DNA of 64,000 nt. Source: Paracoccus amoyensis (GTDB taxonomy: Bacteria; Pseudomonadota; Alphaproteobacteria; Rhodobacterales; Rhodobacteraceae). Made by a program: the position numbers and the translations under genes. The notes below the pieces were generated by a model. That model was not told the origin of the DNA. It worked only from the letters and a program-made list of their open reading frames with translations, and ran no database searches. Of the stretch, positions 1 to 9,968 are shown one piece after another. Every line of letters starts with the position of its first letter. Within the stretch, counting starts at the first letter, position 1. The stretch is from contig NZ_JACOQL010000003.1 in assembly GCF_014490725.1 (NCBI RefSeq), forward strand, positions 558,001 to 622,000, in the 5' to 3' direction.

Positions 1-663
1 GGCCAGGTCAGTGTCATAAAGGCGATAGAGCAGCGAATATTCGTTCTGGATCGCTGCCATACGCGGCGCGTCGATACGGTCGGCGACATCGCACCAGCGG
101 GTCAGCCCCCAGGCACTTTCGTTCGACAGACCGACCGCACGGATCTTGCCGGCCTTCTGCGCATCGGCCATCGCGCCAAGCACATCGGCCATGTGGTCCA
201 AGGTCTGCTGCCGGTTCTGCCCCGACGGATCGTAGGTCCAGTTCTGGCGAAAAGCATAGCTGCCCCGAACTGGCCAGTGCAGTTGATACAGGTCGATATG
301 ATCGGTCTGCAGACGGCGCAGCGAAGCATCGATGGTTTGCCGGATCGTCGCGCCATCAAAAGCTGCGCCGTCACGCACCATCTGACTGGGGCCAGTCACC
401 TTTGTCGCCACCTCGACCTTATGACGATGTCCGGGTTGGCTCAGCCAGTTGCCCAGAATTTCTTCGGATTTCCCGACCGTTTCACGGCGCACCGGATTGA
501 CCGGATACATCTCGGCGCAATCCAGGAACGTGACACCGGCGGCCAGTGCCGTCTCGATCTGGCGGTGGCCATCGGCCTCAGGCGTCTGGCTGCCAAAGGT
601 CATCGTGCCAAGACAAATCTTGCTGACCTCGATATCGCTGCCGCCCAGTTTCACGCGCTTCAT
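1..663 (-). CDS. aldo/keto reductase (Tas-like), cut by left edge
   Basis: The first 221 codons of an NAD(P)H-dependent aldo/keto reductase are present and the C-terminus lies beyond base 1. The ATG at 661-663 opens MKRVKLGGSDIEVSKICLG, the usual first strand of the TIM barrel. The catalytic tetrad of the family can be followed: Asp and Tyr in DCAEMYP, Lys in VATKV, and His in LYQLHWP. The protein resembles E. coli Tas/YajO types, and the physiological substrate cannot be read from the sequence. It lies 66 bases downstream of the ABC importer's last ATPase gene on the same strand, so it is probably co-transcribed and may reduce a carbonyl derived from the imported compound. That link is inference. 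Confidence 0.9.
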   Translation of the reverse strand, partial: MKRVKLGGSDIEVSKICLGTMTFGSQTPEADGHRQIETALAAGVTFLDCAEMYPVNPVRRETVGKSEEILGNWLSQPGHRHKVEVATKVTGPSQMVRDGAAFDGATIRQTIDASLRRLQTDHIDLYQLHWPVRGSYAFRQNWTYDPSGQNRQQTLDHMADVLGAMADAQKAGKIRAVGLSNESAWGLTRWCDVADRIDAPRMAAIQNEYSLLYRLYDTDLA

Positions 664-729
664 ACGGTTTCCTGTCTTTGCATTGCGGCGGCAGGCTAGC
701 GATAACAGACGCAGTTGCAAGGGGCGTGG

Positions 730-1482
730 TCAGGCGCGTTCATAGCCAGCCGATGCCCGGATCAGGTGGCGGGTGTAATCCTGTTGTCCTGCGCCGCGGC
801 GCAGGGCATCGACCTCCATCACCTCGACAATCTGGCCATGCTGCATGACCGCCAGCCGGTCGCACATATGACCAACCACCGCCAGATCATGACTGACCAT
901 CACATAGGTCAGCCCATGTTCACGGCGCAGATCGGTCAGCAGATTCAGGATCTCGGCCTGCACGCTGACATCCAGCGCGCTGGTCGGCTCGTCCAGCAAC
1001 AGCAGGCGTGGGTTACCGGCCAGAGCACGAGCAATCGCGACACGCTGACGTTGACCACCCGATAGCTGATGCGGATAGCGAAAGCGGAACCCGCGCCCAA
1101 GCCCGACATCGTCCAGCAGTTGATTGATGCGGCGGTCGATGTTGTCCATGCCCTGCAGCTTCAACGCCTCGTGCAGGACAGCGTCGACGGAATGGCGGGG
1201 ATGCAGGCTGGCATAGGGGTCCTGAAACACCATCTGCACGGTTTTATAGAAGGCGCGATCACGGTGGCTGCCATGGACGGCCTGACCCGCAACATCAACG
1301 CGCCCGGACCAACTGTCGATGAGTCCGGCAATGGCACGGAGAATGGTGGATTTCCCCGAACCGGATTCGCCAACCAGACCAAAGCTTTCACCCTGGGCGA
1401 CCGTAAAGCTGACCTGTTTGACAGCATCGACCCGATCCGGAGGAAAGCCAAACCAGACGTCCAGATTTTCCACGTTCAGCAT
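730..1482 (-). CDS. peptide/opine/nickel-type ABC transporter ATP-binding protein (DppF/NikE-like)
   Basis: This is the second of two ATPases of a family-5 solute importer. Visible motifs are Walker A GESGSGKST, the Q-loop in MVFQDPYASLHPR, the signature LSGGQRQR, Walker B LLLLDEPTSALD, and the H-loop His in VMVSHDLAVV. The protein has 250 residues and lacks the C-terminal oligopeptide-type extension of DppF and OppF, so it is closer in size to NikE. I chose the ATG at 1480-1482 (MLNVENLDVWFG); an upstream in-frame start would add about 20 residues of non-conserved sequence. It follows the first ATPase gene by 77 bases in the same operon. The substrate is unknown. Confidence 0.9.
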   Translation of the reverse strand: MLNVENLDVWFGFPPDRVDAVKQVSFTVAQGESFGLVGESGSGKSTILRAIAGLIDSWSGRVDVAGQAVHGSHRDRAFYKTVQMVFQDPYASLHPRHSVDAVLHEALKLQGMDNIDRRINQLLDDVGLGRGFRFRYPHQLSGGQRQRVAIARALAGNPRLLLLDEPTSALDVSVQAEILNLLTDLRREHGLTYVMVSHDLAVVGHMCDRLAVMQHGQIVEVMEVDALRRGAGQQDYTRHLIRASAGYERA

Positions 1483-1559
1483 GGAGGGCACCCGAGTAGC
1501 GGGGGTTTTGCACCCCCGAACCCCCGCAGGATATTTAAACACAGAAGATGCGGCATCAG

Positions 1560-2444
1560 CTACACCCCTTTGGGCAATTCGGTTTCAAGGCCTTGGTCGA
1601 TCAGCGGGTCACTGCGCCAGTTTTCCTGACGTTGCAGAACAGGCAGGCGATCCACCGGCGCGTCAAGGCGCGGCAGGCTGTTCAGAAGGCCCTGTGTATA
1701 GGGATGCCGCGCGTTGTGCAGATCCTGTGCTGCCAATGTTTCGACAACGCGGCCCGCATACATGATCAGCACGCGGTCACAAAACTGGGCCACAAGGTTC
1801 AGGTCGTGACTGATGAAGATCAGGCCCATGCCGCGGTCACGGACAAGACGATCCATGATGTTCAACACCTCGGTCCGGACCGAAACATCCAGCGCACTGG
1901 TCGGTTCATCCGCAATCAGGATTTCGGGATCGGGGGCCAGCATCATCGCAATCATGATGCGCTGGCCCATGCCGCCCGACACCTCATGGGGATAGGCGTC
2001 CATCACGCGTTCGGGATCGCGAATCTGCACAGCCTTGAGCATTTCAAGAGCCTTTTTGCGGGCGGCGGCTTTGCCGCCCCCGGCGTGCAGGCGATACGCC
2101 TCGATGATCTGATCGCCGATGGTCATCACCGGATTCAGACTGAATTTCGGGTCTTGCATGACCATGCTGATCCGGCTGCCCCGGATTTTACGCATGCCGC
2201 GTTCGGGCAGGTTCAGGATGGATTGACCGCCCAGATCCATGCGGTCCGCCCTTACCTGTCCCGGCGGGCGGACAAGGCCAAGGATCGCGCGGCCCGTCAT
2301 GGACTTGCCACTGCCGGATTCGCCGACCACGCCCAAGCGTTCGCGGCCAAGGTCGAAGCTGACGCCGCGCACAGCCTCGAATACGCCCTGACGGGTTGGG
2401 AAGCTGACGTGAAGGTTGCGGACCGAAAGCATGGGTTCGGTCAT
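1560..2444 (-). CDS. peptide/opine-type ABC transporter ATP-binding protein (DppD-like)
   Basis: This is the first ATPase of the importer, with 294 residues. It shows Walker A GESGSGKSM (a Met where Thr or Ser is usual), the signature VSGGMGQR, Walker B ILIADEPTSALD, and the H-loop in IFISHDLNLV. The C-terminal part keeps the HPYTQGLLNSLP segment typical of DppD/OppD proteins. I chose the ATG at 2442-2444 (MTEPMLSVRNLHV) because an AAAGGGGG ribosome site precedes it and because it overlaps the permease stop by four bases (ATGA), which implies translational coupling. Confidence 0.92.
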   Translation of the reverse strand: MTEPMLSVRNLHVSFPTRQGVFEAVRGVSFDLGRERLGVVGESGSGKSMTGRAILGLVRPPGQVRADRMDLGGQSILNLPERGMRKIRGSRISMVMQDPKFSLNPVMTIGDQIIEAYRLHAGGGKAAARKKALEMLKAVQIRDPERVMDAYPHEVSGGMGQRIMIAMMLAPDPEILIADEPTSALDVSVRTEVLNIMDRLVRDRGMGLIFISHDLNLVAQFCDRVLIMYAGRVVETLAAQDLHNARHPYTQGLLNSLPRLDAPVDRLPVLQRQENWRSDPLIDQGLETELPKGV

Positions 2445-3364
2445 TGCTTTGCCCCCTTTGGATCGAGCACGTCGCGCAAACCGTCGCCCAGCAGGTTGAA
2501 TGCCAGCGAGACGATGAAGATTGCCAGCCCGGGCATCGCCGCGACCCACCAGAAGTCAAGGATATAGATGCGGCCATCGGAAATCATCGCCCCCCATTCC
2601 GGCATCGGCGGCTGTGCACCAAGCCCAAGAAAGCCAAGGCCCGCCGCCGACAGGATGATCCCCGCCATATCCAGCGCAACACGCACGATCAGAGAGCTGA
2701 TGCAAAGCGGCCAGATATGCCGGATCAGCAGACGCATGCGCCCGGCCCCCTGCAATCGCGCGGCGGCAATGAAGTCTGCATTGCGGATGGTCAGCGTTTC
2801 GGCGCGGGCAAGCCGCGCATAGGGTGGCCAGCCGGTCAGGGCCAGCGCCAGAACGGCATTCCCGATGCCGGGGCCAAGCGCGGCGACAAAGGCCAGTGCA
2901 AGGATCAGCTTCGGGAAGGCCAGAAAGATGTCGGTGATGCGCATCAACACCTGATCGACCCATCCTCCGGCAAAGCCCGCGACCGTGCCAATGAACAACC
3001 CGATGACCGGCGCGATCAGCGCGACGGTTCCCACGATGAACAGCGTGATGCGGGAACCATAGATCAGCCGCGACATGATATCGCGGCCAAGCGCATCGGT
3101 GCCAAGCCAATGTTCTGGGGATGGCGGTTGCAACCGGCCCGCCAAGTTCTGCGCGAACGGGCTTTGCGGGGCCAGCCATGGAGCAAAGATCGCCATGCCG
3201 ATCAGCAGGATCAGGATGATCAGGCCCAGCATCGCCAGCTTGTTCGCGCGAAATGTCAGCCATCCCTGATAAAAGGCGCCAAGCCGAGCCTGATGGCGGG
3301 TCAGCGGGGCATCGGTCAGCAGCCAGTCGCGGCGGGATTGCGGTTTGCTGGATGTATCGCTCAT
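2441..3364 (-). CDS. ABC transporter permease (DppC-like)
   Basis: This 307-residue inner-membrane permease forms the channel with its partner encoded just upstream. After a cytoplasmic N-terminus (about residues 1-40) comes a first hydrophobic helix (LAMLGLIILILLIGMAIF), then a periplasmic loop with the family pattern HWLGTDALGRDI, and five further membrane segments. The cytoplasmic EAA-type coupling loop reads AARLQGAGRMRLLIRHIWP. Start and stop each overlap a neighbour by four bases (ATGA), so the permease and ATPase genes form one tightly coupled unit. Confidence 0.93.
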   Translation of the reverse strand: MSDTSSKPQSRRDWLLTDAPLTRHQARLGAFYQGWLTFRANKLAMLGLIILILLIGMAIFAPWLAPQSPFAQNLAGRLQPPSPEHWLGTDALGRDIMSRLIYGSRITLFIVGTVALIAPVIGLFIGTVAGFAGGWVDQVLMRITDIFLAFPKLILALAFVAALGPGIGNAVLALALTGWPPYARLARAETLTIRNADFIAAARLQGAGRMRLLIRHIWPLCISSLIVRVALDMAGIILSAAGLGFLGLGAQPPMPEWGAMISDGRIYILDFWWVAAMPGLAIFIVSLAFNLLGDGLRDVLDPKGAKQ

Positions 3365-4440
3365 TTCGATCTCGGGTCCAGAACGCGATACAGAAGATCG
3401 CTGAACAGGTTCAGCAGCACGAAGCAGACGCCAATGACGACCGTGCCACCAAGCACGGCGTTCATATCGCCCGCCAGCAGCGCCTTAGTGATATATTGCC
3501 CCAATCCCGGCCAGCTGAAGATGATCTCGGTCAGGACCGATCCCTCCAGAAGTGAGCCGAAGGACAATGCGATCACCGTCACCAGCGGGATCGCGATATT
3601 GCGGAAGGCATGCCCCCAGATCACCCTGCGTTCGGACATGCCCTTGACGCGGGCGGTGGTGACATATTCCGCAGATAGCTGTTCCAGCATGAAGCTGCGG
3701 GTCATGCGGCTGATATAGGCAAGGCTGAAATAGCCCAGCAGGCTGGCGGGCAAGATGATATGGCTGAAGGCGTCCCTGAACGCGTCCCAATCCCCTGCCA
3801 GCAGCGAATCCGCCAGGATCATGCCGGTGACGTTGGGCACCATGCCGTCATAGATGATGCCCTGCCTGCCCGGTCCACCGACCCAACCAAGGATGCCGTA
3901 AAAGATCAGCAGACCCATCAACCCCAGCCAGAAGATCGGCATGGAATATCCGATCAGCGCGACCACGCGGGCGATCTGATCGACGATGCCGCCACGGCGG
4001 GCGGCAGCGATCACGCCCAGCGGAACCCCAACCAGCACGCCGATCAGCGTGCCCAGGGTGGCAAGTTCCACCGTCGCGGGGAAAACCCGCCTGATATCAT
4101 CAACGACAAGCTGCCCGGTCGAGATCGAGCGCCCGAAATCCCCGGTCAGCACATCCGTGATATAGCGATAGAACTGGATATAAAGCGGCTGGTCCAGCCC
4201 CATGGCCACATAAGCGGCGTCATATTGCGCCTGTGTCGCACGGTCCCCCACGACTTTCAAAACCGGGTCGATCGGCATGACCCGACCAATGATGAAAGTC
4301 ACCAGCAGCAGCCCAAACAGCGTAAGGACCAGCGACAATATCGTGCCGCCAATGCTGCGAAAACGGCGACGACGCGCGGCGGCGCGATCAGACGGGGTTG
4401 GCGGCGGGATCATGCCCCGCCCGCCTGTTTCTGTATCCAT
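3361..4440 (-). CDS. ABC transporter permease (DppB-like)
   Basis: This is the other channel subunit, about 359 residues. A long first helix (GTILSLVLTLFGLLLVTFII) is followed by the DppB pattern of a large periplasmic loop, then five membrane helices. The EAA-type loop reads TARVKGMSERRVIWGHAFRN. The start is uncertain: the ATG at 4438-4440 gives MDTETGGRG, while a TTG at 4447-4449 in the same frame has a better-spaced AAGGG upstream and adds three residues. The gene follows the binding-protein stop by only about a dozen bases and overlaps the DppC-like gene by four. Confidence 0.92.
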   Translation of the reverse strand: MDTETGGRGMIPPPTPSDRAAARRRRFRSIGGTILSLVLTLFGLLLVTFIIGRVMPIDPVLKVVGDRATQAQYDAAYVAMGLDQPLYIQFYRYITDVLTGDFGRSISTGQLVVDDIRRVFPATVELATLGTLIGVLVGVPLGVIAAARRGGIVDQIARVVALIGYSMPIFWLGLMGLLIFYGILGWVGGPGRQGIIYDGMVPNVTGMILADSLLAGDWDAFRDAFSHIILPASLLGYFSLAYISRMTRSFMLEQLSAEYVTTARVKGMSERRVIWGHAFRNIAIPLVTVIALSFGSLLEGSVLTEIIFSWPGLGQYITKALLAGDMNAVLGGTVVIGVCFVLLNLFSDLLYRVLDPRSK

Positions 4441-4452
4441 GGCGGCCAAGGC

Positions 4453-6051
4453 TTATTCGCCCTTGGTCACTTGGCGATACATGACGGACGCGACCGAGCG
4501 GCCAGAGTTCCAGTTTTCGATGTTATCCTGCATCCCTGTCGCCTCGATCCGTTGGAACATCGGGATGATCGGCGCTTCGGCCTGATATTGCTTCTGCAAT
4601 TCGATATACATGTCGGCACGCTTTTGGGCGTCCTGTTCCAGCGTCGCGTCAACAGTTTCCTTGTTCATGTTGTCCGGCACCGCATAGGCGTTGCGCCATG
4701 CCAGAAGGCCGGTTGCCTTGGCTTCGTCACTGTTGTCGGGGTTATAGGCGAAGGTCGCGGCGTTGGTGTTTGGGTCAGAATAATCCGGGCCCCATTCACC
4801 GATGAACACCGGAATCTCGCGCGCGCGATAGGCATCAAGCGTCTGGGCGCCGGTGGATTGCTGGATATTCATCGTGATCCCGACCTCGGCCAGGGATGCC
4901 TGCAAGGCCTGCGCCACATCGACATATTCCCGCAGATCACGAACGTTGGTCGTGATTTCACCCGAAGTAATACCTGCATCCGTCAGGATTTGCTTGGCTT
5001 TTGCGGTGTCATAGCTGTAGGGCATATCCTCCAGCGCGCCCAGGTAGCCCTTGGGCAGGAAAGACTGATGCGGGACAAAGGTGCCCTTCAACAGCGTTCC
5101 GGCAATGCCTTCGTAATCGACCAGATATTTCATCGCCTCGATCATGGCGGGGTTCGACAGCAACTCATCCTTCTGGTTCAGGCCCAGATACATGATCCGG
5201 CCGCGTGGTTCGTCCTGAACTTTAACGCCTTCCGCGCTTGCGACGCCTTCGACATCGGTTGGCGACAAGTTGCGGGCAACGTCGATGTCGCCTTGTTCCA
5301 GCAGCAGACGCTGGGCACTGGATTCCGGCACGTTTCGAACCACAACGCGCTTCATCGCCGGGGCGCCAGCGAAGTAATCTTCATAGGCGGCCAGTTGCAG
5401 GGCCTCATTCGGGCGCCATGCGGACAGGGTATAGGGGCCAGAGCCAGCCTCGTTGGTGTTCAGCCAGGCGTGGCCGTAATCCTCACCCTCGGCATTGGCC
5501 ATTGCCGTTTCCTTGTCGATGACGCTGGCGACGTTGGCCGTCAGACAGTTCAGAACAAAGGTCGGCGCATAGGGTTTATCCATATGCAGGGTCACGCTGG
5601 TATCGTCGAAGGTGATCTTTTCATCGACATTTTCAGGCGTGAAGCCGAATTGCGTCAGAATAAAGGCGGGGGTCTGATTCAGCTTGACCGCACGCTGCAA
5701 CGACCAGGCCGCATCCTCGGCCCGGACAGGATTGCCGGAATGGAAGGTCACGCCATCACGCATTTTCAGGGTGATCGACATGCCGTCCGCGCTGACTTCC
5801 CAGCTTTCGGCCAGTGACGGCTGAAACCCCTTGTCCAGATCCATCGGATCGAAATCCACAAGCCGGTCATAGACGTTCTGATTCACATCATTGCCGGCGA
5901 ATTCGAACGCCTGCGCGGGATCAAGGCTGATGATGTCATCAATCGCATGCGCAACCACCAGCGTATCGGCCGGGGTTTCCGCATAGGCGGCGGGTGCAAT
6001 GGCAAGGACGGACGCCAGCAGAATCGCACGCGTGGTCAGCAGATGTCGCAT
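4453..6051 (-). CDS. ABC transporter substrate-binding protein, family 5
   Basis: This periplasmic binding protein captures the solute for the importer encoded downstream. It has about 532 residues. A signal peptide (MRHLLTTRAILLASVLAIAP, cleaved near AYAE) is followed by the family-5 N-terminal pattern DTLVVAHAIDDIISLDPAQAFE and the later block SWEVSADGMSITLKMRDGVTFHSG. I chose the ATG at 6049-6051 rather than the ATG six bases upstream, because the GGGAGA ribosome site would touch the upstream one and sits about 7 bases from this one. It is the first gene of the operon and its promoter should lie in 6052-6238. Peptides, opines or glycosides are all possible substrates. Confidence 0.92.
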   Translation of the reverse strand: MRHLLTTRAILLASVLAIAPAAYAETPADTLVVAHAIDDIISLDPAQAFEFAGNDVNQNVYDRLVDFDPMDLDKGFQPSLAESWEVSADGMSITLKMRDGVTFHSGNPVRAEDAAWSLQRAVKLNQTPAFILTQFGFTPENVDEKITFDDTSVTLHMDKPYAPTFVLNCLTANVASVIDKETAMANAEGEDYGHAWLNTNEAGSGPYTLSAWRPNEALQLAAYEDYFAGAPAMKRVVVRNVPESSAQRLLLEQGDIDVARNLSPTDVEGVASAEGVKVQDEPRGRIMYLGLNQKDELLSNPAMIEAMKYLVDYEGIAGTLLKGTFVPHQSFLPKGYLGALEDMPYSYDTAKAKQILTDAGITSGEITTNVRDLREYVDVAQALQASLAEVGITMNIQQSTGAQTLDAYRAREIPVFIGEWGPDYSDPNTNAATFAYNPDNSDEAKATGLLAWRNAYAVPDNMNKETVDATLEQDAQKRADMYIELQKQYQAEAPIIPMFQRIEATGMQDNIENWNSGRSVASVMYRQVTKGE

Positions 6052-6238
6052 ATTCATTCTCCCTGAGATATTGCCCAGTTTTTGAACAGTGGGCTTTTCT
6101 AACGGGAAAGGTGGCGCAACGGGACTTGGCTGACAAGCCCCTTGTGGCAATCGGTGGCTAAACTTTGATCACCTGGTCAAGGCCTGCCCACCGGATCGCA
6201 TCATATACACACAGCCGCGCAAGCATTTGTATGTTTTG

Positions 6239-6943
6239 TTATTTTTGACCAACTGAGGTGCGGTGCAGCGCGATAAAGGTCAGTGCCACCGTGCCTGCCG
6301 CCATGGCAAACCACGTCAATGCATAGCTAAGATGGTTGTTGCGAAACTGGATCACGGTCAACCCTCCGACGGGCGGGGTCTCAGCACTCCGGCTCGCGTC
6401 GATGAAATAGGGGGCGGTATCGTTCAGACCCAGCTTCCCGGCGATGGCGGCGATGTCACGGGAATACCAGCGATCAGCATCGGGATCATTGTCGCGCAGG
6501 AAGGCCCCGCCCGGCTGAGACATGCGCAACAAACCGGTCACGGTGACATTCCCCGCAGGGAGCGGCCGGTCGTCGCGTTTTTCGGCCGCGACGAACCCGC
6601 GATTGACCAGAACGGTCCATCCTTCGGCCGTGGTCAGGGGCGTCATCACCCAGAACCCGCCGCCAAGATCGGTCACGGCCTGAACCAGGGTGTCTTGCCC
6701 GCGCGCATAGTCACCGCTGAGCTTTACCGGCGTGTATTCATTGTCGGAAGTCAGCGTTGACCAGGCATCCGGGCCGGGCGCGGCAATCGGATCGGCGCCG
6801 ACCCGCGCGTCGACGCGTTCGATCAGGTCAAGCTTCCAGCCCAGACGCTGAACCTGCCAGATCCCAAGCCCAAGAAACAGCAATGTCGCGAGGGCCGCGA
6901 ATGTCAGAAAGACACCGTGCCCCCGCAGCTTGGTTTTGATCAC
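6239..6943 (-). CDS. SURF1 family oxidase assembly protein
   Basis: SURF1 proteins help insert haem into terminal oxidase subunit I. This one has 234 residues with an N-terminal membrane helix (FLTFAALATLLFLGLGIWQVQRL), a periplasmic domain containing the family pattern VNRGFVAAEKR, and a C-terminal helix (HLSYALTWFAMAAGTVALTF). Translation starts at a GTG (6941-6943) that overlaps the cyoD stop by three bases. Its position as last gene of the quinol oxidase operon suggests it serves this oxidase, like the quinol-oxidase-specific Surf1q described in Paracoccus denitrificans. That assignment comes from context, not from a diagnostic residue. Confidence 0.93.
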   Translation of the reverse strand: MIKTKLRGHGVFLTFAALATLLFLGLGIWQVQRLGWKLDLIERVDARVGADPIAAPGPDAWSTLTSDNEYTPVKLSGDYARGQDTLVQAVTDLGGGFWVMTPLTTAEGWTVLVNRGFVAAEKRDDRPLPAGNVTVTGLLRMSQPGGAFLRDNDPDADRWYSRDIAAIAGKLGLNDTAPYFIDASRSAETPPVGGLTVIQFRNNHLSYALTWFAMAAGTVALTFIALHRTSVGQK

Positions 6944-7332
6944 GACCCGATGCCCAAAGCCTCGTGATCCATGGTCGGCATCATGTTGGTGTTCATGTGA
7001 TACATGACCCAGATCGATCCCGCCAACACCACCACAAGGATGATAATGGTGAAGATCAGCGACATGAAGGTCCAGCCTTCGTCGCTGCGCGTGTTCATAT
7101 GCAGGAAATAGACCATGTGAACGACGATCTGGACGGCAGCGAAGCCGACGACCAGCAGCATGGTTATCACACGGCTTTCAAGCCCACCGGCCATGACCAG
7201 CGCAAAAGGAATCGCGGTCAGAATGACCGACAGGACAAAACCGGTGAAGTAGGATTTATAGGTGCCGTGGTCGTGACCGCCATCATGCCCGTGATCGTCG
7301 TGATGATGTGTGTCGTGGGTATGTGCGGACAT
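6940..7332 (-). CDS. cyoD: cytochrome bo3-type ubiquinol oxidase subunit IV
   Basis: This small membrane subunit of the quinol oxidase has 130 residues. A very His- and Asp-rich N-terminal tail (about residues 2-25, HTHDTHHHDDHGHDGGHDHG) precedes three membrane helices. The helix pattern (YFTGFVLSVILTAIPFALVM and later VQIVVHMVYFLHMNTRSDEGW) matches CyoD. Its start codon overlaps the cyoC stop by one base (TGATG). The His-rich tail could bind copper, but that is conjecture. Confidence 0.94.
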   Translation of the reverse strand: MSAHTHDTHHHDDHGHDGGHDHGTYKSYFTGFVLSVILTAIPFALVMAGGLESRVITMLLVVGFAAVQIVVHMVYFLHMNTRSDEGWTFMSLIFTIIILVVVLAGSIWVMYHMNTNMMPTMDHEALGIGS

Positions 7333-7949
7333 CAGATCATCCCCATCAGGTAAACAAAGGTGAAAACGCCGATCCAGACGACATCAAGGAAGTGCCAGAA
7401 CATCGACAGACACATCATGCGCCGCTGGTTCGCCGGAATCAGGCCGCGCTGGCTGATCTGCACCATGAGCACCACCAGCCAGATCGAGCCAAAGGTCACA
7501 TGCAACCCATGCGTGCCGACCAGCGCGAAAAAGGCCGATAGGAACGCCGAACGCTGCGGCCCTGCCCCTACGTGAATCAGGTGGCGGAATTCGTAGATCT
7601 CGACAGACAGAAAGCACAGGCCGAACAGCAACGTGACGGCCAGCCACAACAGCGTGCTTTTCTGATTGCCTTTGAACATCGCCAGCATGGCAAAGCCAAA
7701 GGTGATGGACGAAATCAGCAGGAATGCCGTGTTCAGCGCCACGAGTTCCAGATCGAACAGATCCTTCGGCCCTGGCCCGGCGGCATAGCTACCGCTTAGC
7801 ACGCCATAGACCGCGAACAGAACCGCGAACATCAGACAGTCGCTCATCAGATAGACCCAGAAGCCTATGCCGGTGGACGCACCTTCTTCGTGATGGTGGG
7901 GGTCGGTTTCCCAGAAATCGCCCGGTGAAGTCGTGTGAACCGTGCTCAT
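7332..7949 (-). CDS. cyoC: cytochrome bo3-type ubiquinol oxidase subunit III
   Basis: CyoC is the five-helix subunit III of haem-copper quinol oxidases and has 205 residues here. Recognisable family blocks are [20 protein letters not shown], the segment [20 protein letters not shown], and [14 protein letters not shown], ending with [20 protein letters not shown]. The N-terminus is rich in His and Glu. It lies three bases downstream of cyoB and overlaps cyoD by one base. Confidence 0.95.
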   Translation of the reverse strand: MSTVHTTSPGDFWETDPHHHEEGASTGIGFWVYLMSDCLMFAVLFAVYGVLSGSYAAGPGPKDLFDLELVALNTAFLLISSITFGFAMLAMFKGNQKSTLLWLAVTLLFGLCFLSVEIYEFRHLIHVGAGPQRSAFLSAFFALVGTHGLHVTFGSIWLVVLMVQISQRGLIPANQRRMMCLSMFWHFLDVVWIGVFTFVYLMGMI

Positions 7950-7952
7950 CTG

Positions 7953-9956
7953 TCAGGCCCCCAATGTCGCAAGTTCGCGGTCGCGTTCATCCTCGGTATT
8001 TCGGACTTCTTCGGCCGGGATGTAGTAATCGCGGTTGTAGTTGAACGTATGGACGATCGTAACAACGATGATCCCGATAAAGGAAAGCACGGCCAGCCAC
8101 CAGATATACCAGATCAGCGCAAAGCCGCAGATCGTGGAAAGTGCCGCCAGCACCACACCCGCGCCCGTATTCCTGGGCATATGGATGGGCACGTAGTTCG
8201 CTTGTGGGCGCGTCTGGCCGAACCGCTTCATGTCCCACCATGTATCCAGCCCGTGGCTGACCGGCGTGAACGCGAAGTTATAATGCGGAGGCGGCGACGA
8301 CGTTGCCCATTCCAGCGTGCGGCCATCCCACGGATCGCCCGACACATCTGCAAGCGCCTCGCGGTCGCGGATCGAGACATAGAACTGGATCAGCATGGCC
8401 GCGATACCGGCTGCGATGATCGCCGCGCCAATGGCCGCGATGATGAACCAGATCCGCAGGTCGGGGTCGTCAAAGACGCGCATCCGGCGGGTAACGCCCA
8501 TCAGGCCCAGCACATAAAGCGGCGTGAACGCGACCCAGAAGCCGATCACCCAACACCACAGCGACACCTTGCCCCAGAAGACGTTCAGCTTGAAGCCGAA
8601 GGCTTTGGGCCACCAGAAATTGACGGCAGCAAAGCAGCCAAACAGCACACCGCCGATGATGACATTATGGAAATGCGCCACAAGGAACAGAGAGTTGTGC
8701 AACACGAAATCCGCTGGCGGCACCGCCAGAAGAACCCCCGTCATCCCACCAAGCACAAAGGTGAACATGAAGGCGATGGCCCACATCATCGGCAGTTCGT
8801 AACGGATCTTGCCCCGATACATGGTGAACAGCCAGTTGAACATCTTGGCCCCGGTCGGGATCGAGATGATCATGGTCGTGATCCCGAAGAACGAGTTCAC
8901 CGATGCCCCTGCCCCCATGGTAAAGAAATGGTGCAGCCAGACCAGATAGGACAGGATCGTGATGCAGACGGTCGCATAAACCATCGAGGTATAGCCAAAC
9001 AGACGCTTGCCGCTGTAGGTCGAGACGACTTCGGAAAAGACGCCGAACAGCGGCAGGATCAGAATGTAAACCTCGGGGTGGCCCCAGATCCAGATGAGGT
9101 TCACATACATCATCGGGTTGCCGCCCAGGTCATTGGTAAAGAAGTTGGTGCCCAGATAGCGGTCCAGCGTCAGCAGGATCAGCGTCATGGTCAGCACCGG
9201 GAAGGTCGCCACGATCAGCACGTTCGTGCACAGCGCCGTCCAGGTAAAGACCGGCATCCGCATCAGCGTCATCCCCGGGCAGCGCATTTTCAGGATCGTG
9301 ACCAGCAGGTTGATCCCCGACAGCGTCGTGCCGACACCCGCAACCTGCAGGCCCCAGATATAATAATCCACGCCGACCCACGGACTGTAGCCAATCCCCG
9401 ACAGCGGCGGAAAGGCCAGCCAGCCGGTTTGCGCGAATTCTCCGATGAACAGCGAAGCCATGACCAGCACCGCGCCGCCCACCGTCATCCAGAACGAGAA
9501 GTTGTTCAGGAACGGGAACGACACGTCACGCGCACCGATCTGCAGCGGCACGATGTAATTCATCAGGCCCGTCACAAACGGCATCGCCACAAAGAAGATC
9601 ATGATGACGCCGTGCGCGGTAAAGATCTGGTCATAGTGGTGAGAGTTCAGATACCCCTCGGACCCACCAAAGGCCCAGACCTGCTGAATCCGCATCATGA
9701 TCGCGTCGGCAAAACCGCGCAGCAGCATGATCAGAGCCAGCACCAGATACATGATGCCGATTTTCTTGTGATCTACCGATGTGAACCATTCGTTCCACAG
9801 ATAGCCCCACAGTTTGAACTTGGTTAGCACCGCCAGCAAGGCGACGCCACCGATGGCCACGGCGACAAAGGTGGCCCAGACGATCGGTTCCTGCGGGATG
9901 GCGCCGAAATTCAGGCGACCGAAGAGAAAGGTTGTTTCGTTGCTTGCAATAGCCAT
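7953..9956 (-). CDS. cyoB: cytochrome bo3-type ubiquinol oxidase subunit I
   Basis: Catalytic subunit that oxidises ubiquinol, reduces oxygen to water and pumps protons. It has 667 residues, the usual length for CyoB with its extra helices. Metal ligands are present: the low-spin haem His in [12 protein letters not shown], the CuB His cross-linked to Tyr in GHPEVYI (about residues 291-295), the His pair in LHHFFTMG (about 340), and the haem ligands in HFHNVIIGG (about 425). The C-terminus resembles other quinol oxidases rather than the cytochrome c oxidase CtaD. It sits between cyoA (12-base gap) and cyoC. Confidence 0.97.
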   Translation of the reverse strand: MAIASNETTFLFGRLNFGAIPQEPIVWATFVAVAIGGVALLAVLTKFKLWGYLWNEWFTSVDHKKIGIMYLVLALIMLLRGFADAIMMRIQQVWAFGGSEGYLNSHHYDQIFTAHGVIMIFFVAMPFVTGLMNYIVPLQIGARDVSFPFLNNFSFWMTVGGAVLVMASLFIGEFAQTGWLAFPPLSGIGYSPWVGVDYYIWGLQVAGVGTTLSGINLLVTILKMRCPGMTLMRMPVFTWTALCTNVLIVATFPVLTMTLILLTLDRYLGTNFFTNDLGGNPMMYVNLIWIWGHPEVYILILPLFGVFSEVVSTYSGKRLFGYTSMVYATVCITILSYLVWLHHFFTMGAGASVNSFFGITTMIISIPTGAKMFNWLFTMYRGKIRYELPMMWAIAFMFTFVLGGMTGVLLAVPPADFVLHNSLFLVAHFHNVIIGGVLFGCFAAVNFWWPKAFGFKLNVFWGKVSLWCWVIGFWVAFTPLYVLGLMGVTRRMRVFDDPDLRIWFIIAAIGAAIIAAGIAAMLIQFYVSIRDREALADVSGDPWDGRTLEWATSSPPPHYNFAFTPVSHGLDTWWDMKRFGQTRPQANYVPIHMPRNTGAGVVLAALSTICGFALIWYIWWLAVLSFIGIIVVTIVHTFNYNRDYYIPAEEVRNTEDERDRELATLGA

Positions 9957-9968
9957 GTCGTGATCCGG

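Noticed and set aside
730-1482. Truncated ATPase because the C-terminal oligopeptide domain is missing
   Set aside because: All nucleotide-binding motifs are intact and the length equals normal NikE-type proteins, so it is a short family member and not a broken gene.
3760-5817. Long open frame on the plus strand across the permease and binding-protein genes (similar long antisense frames at 7935-9827 and 10062-11159)
   Set aside because: They are antisense to well-supported transporter and oxidase genes, have unnatural His/Gln/Asp-rich composition and no ribosome sites; they arise from GC-rich codon bias.
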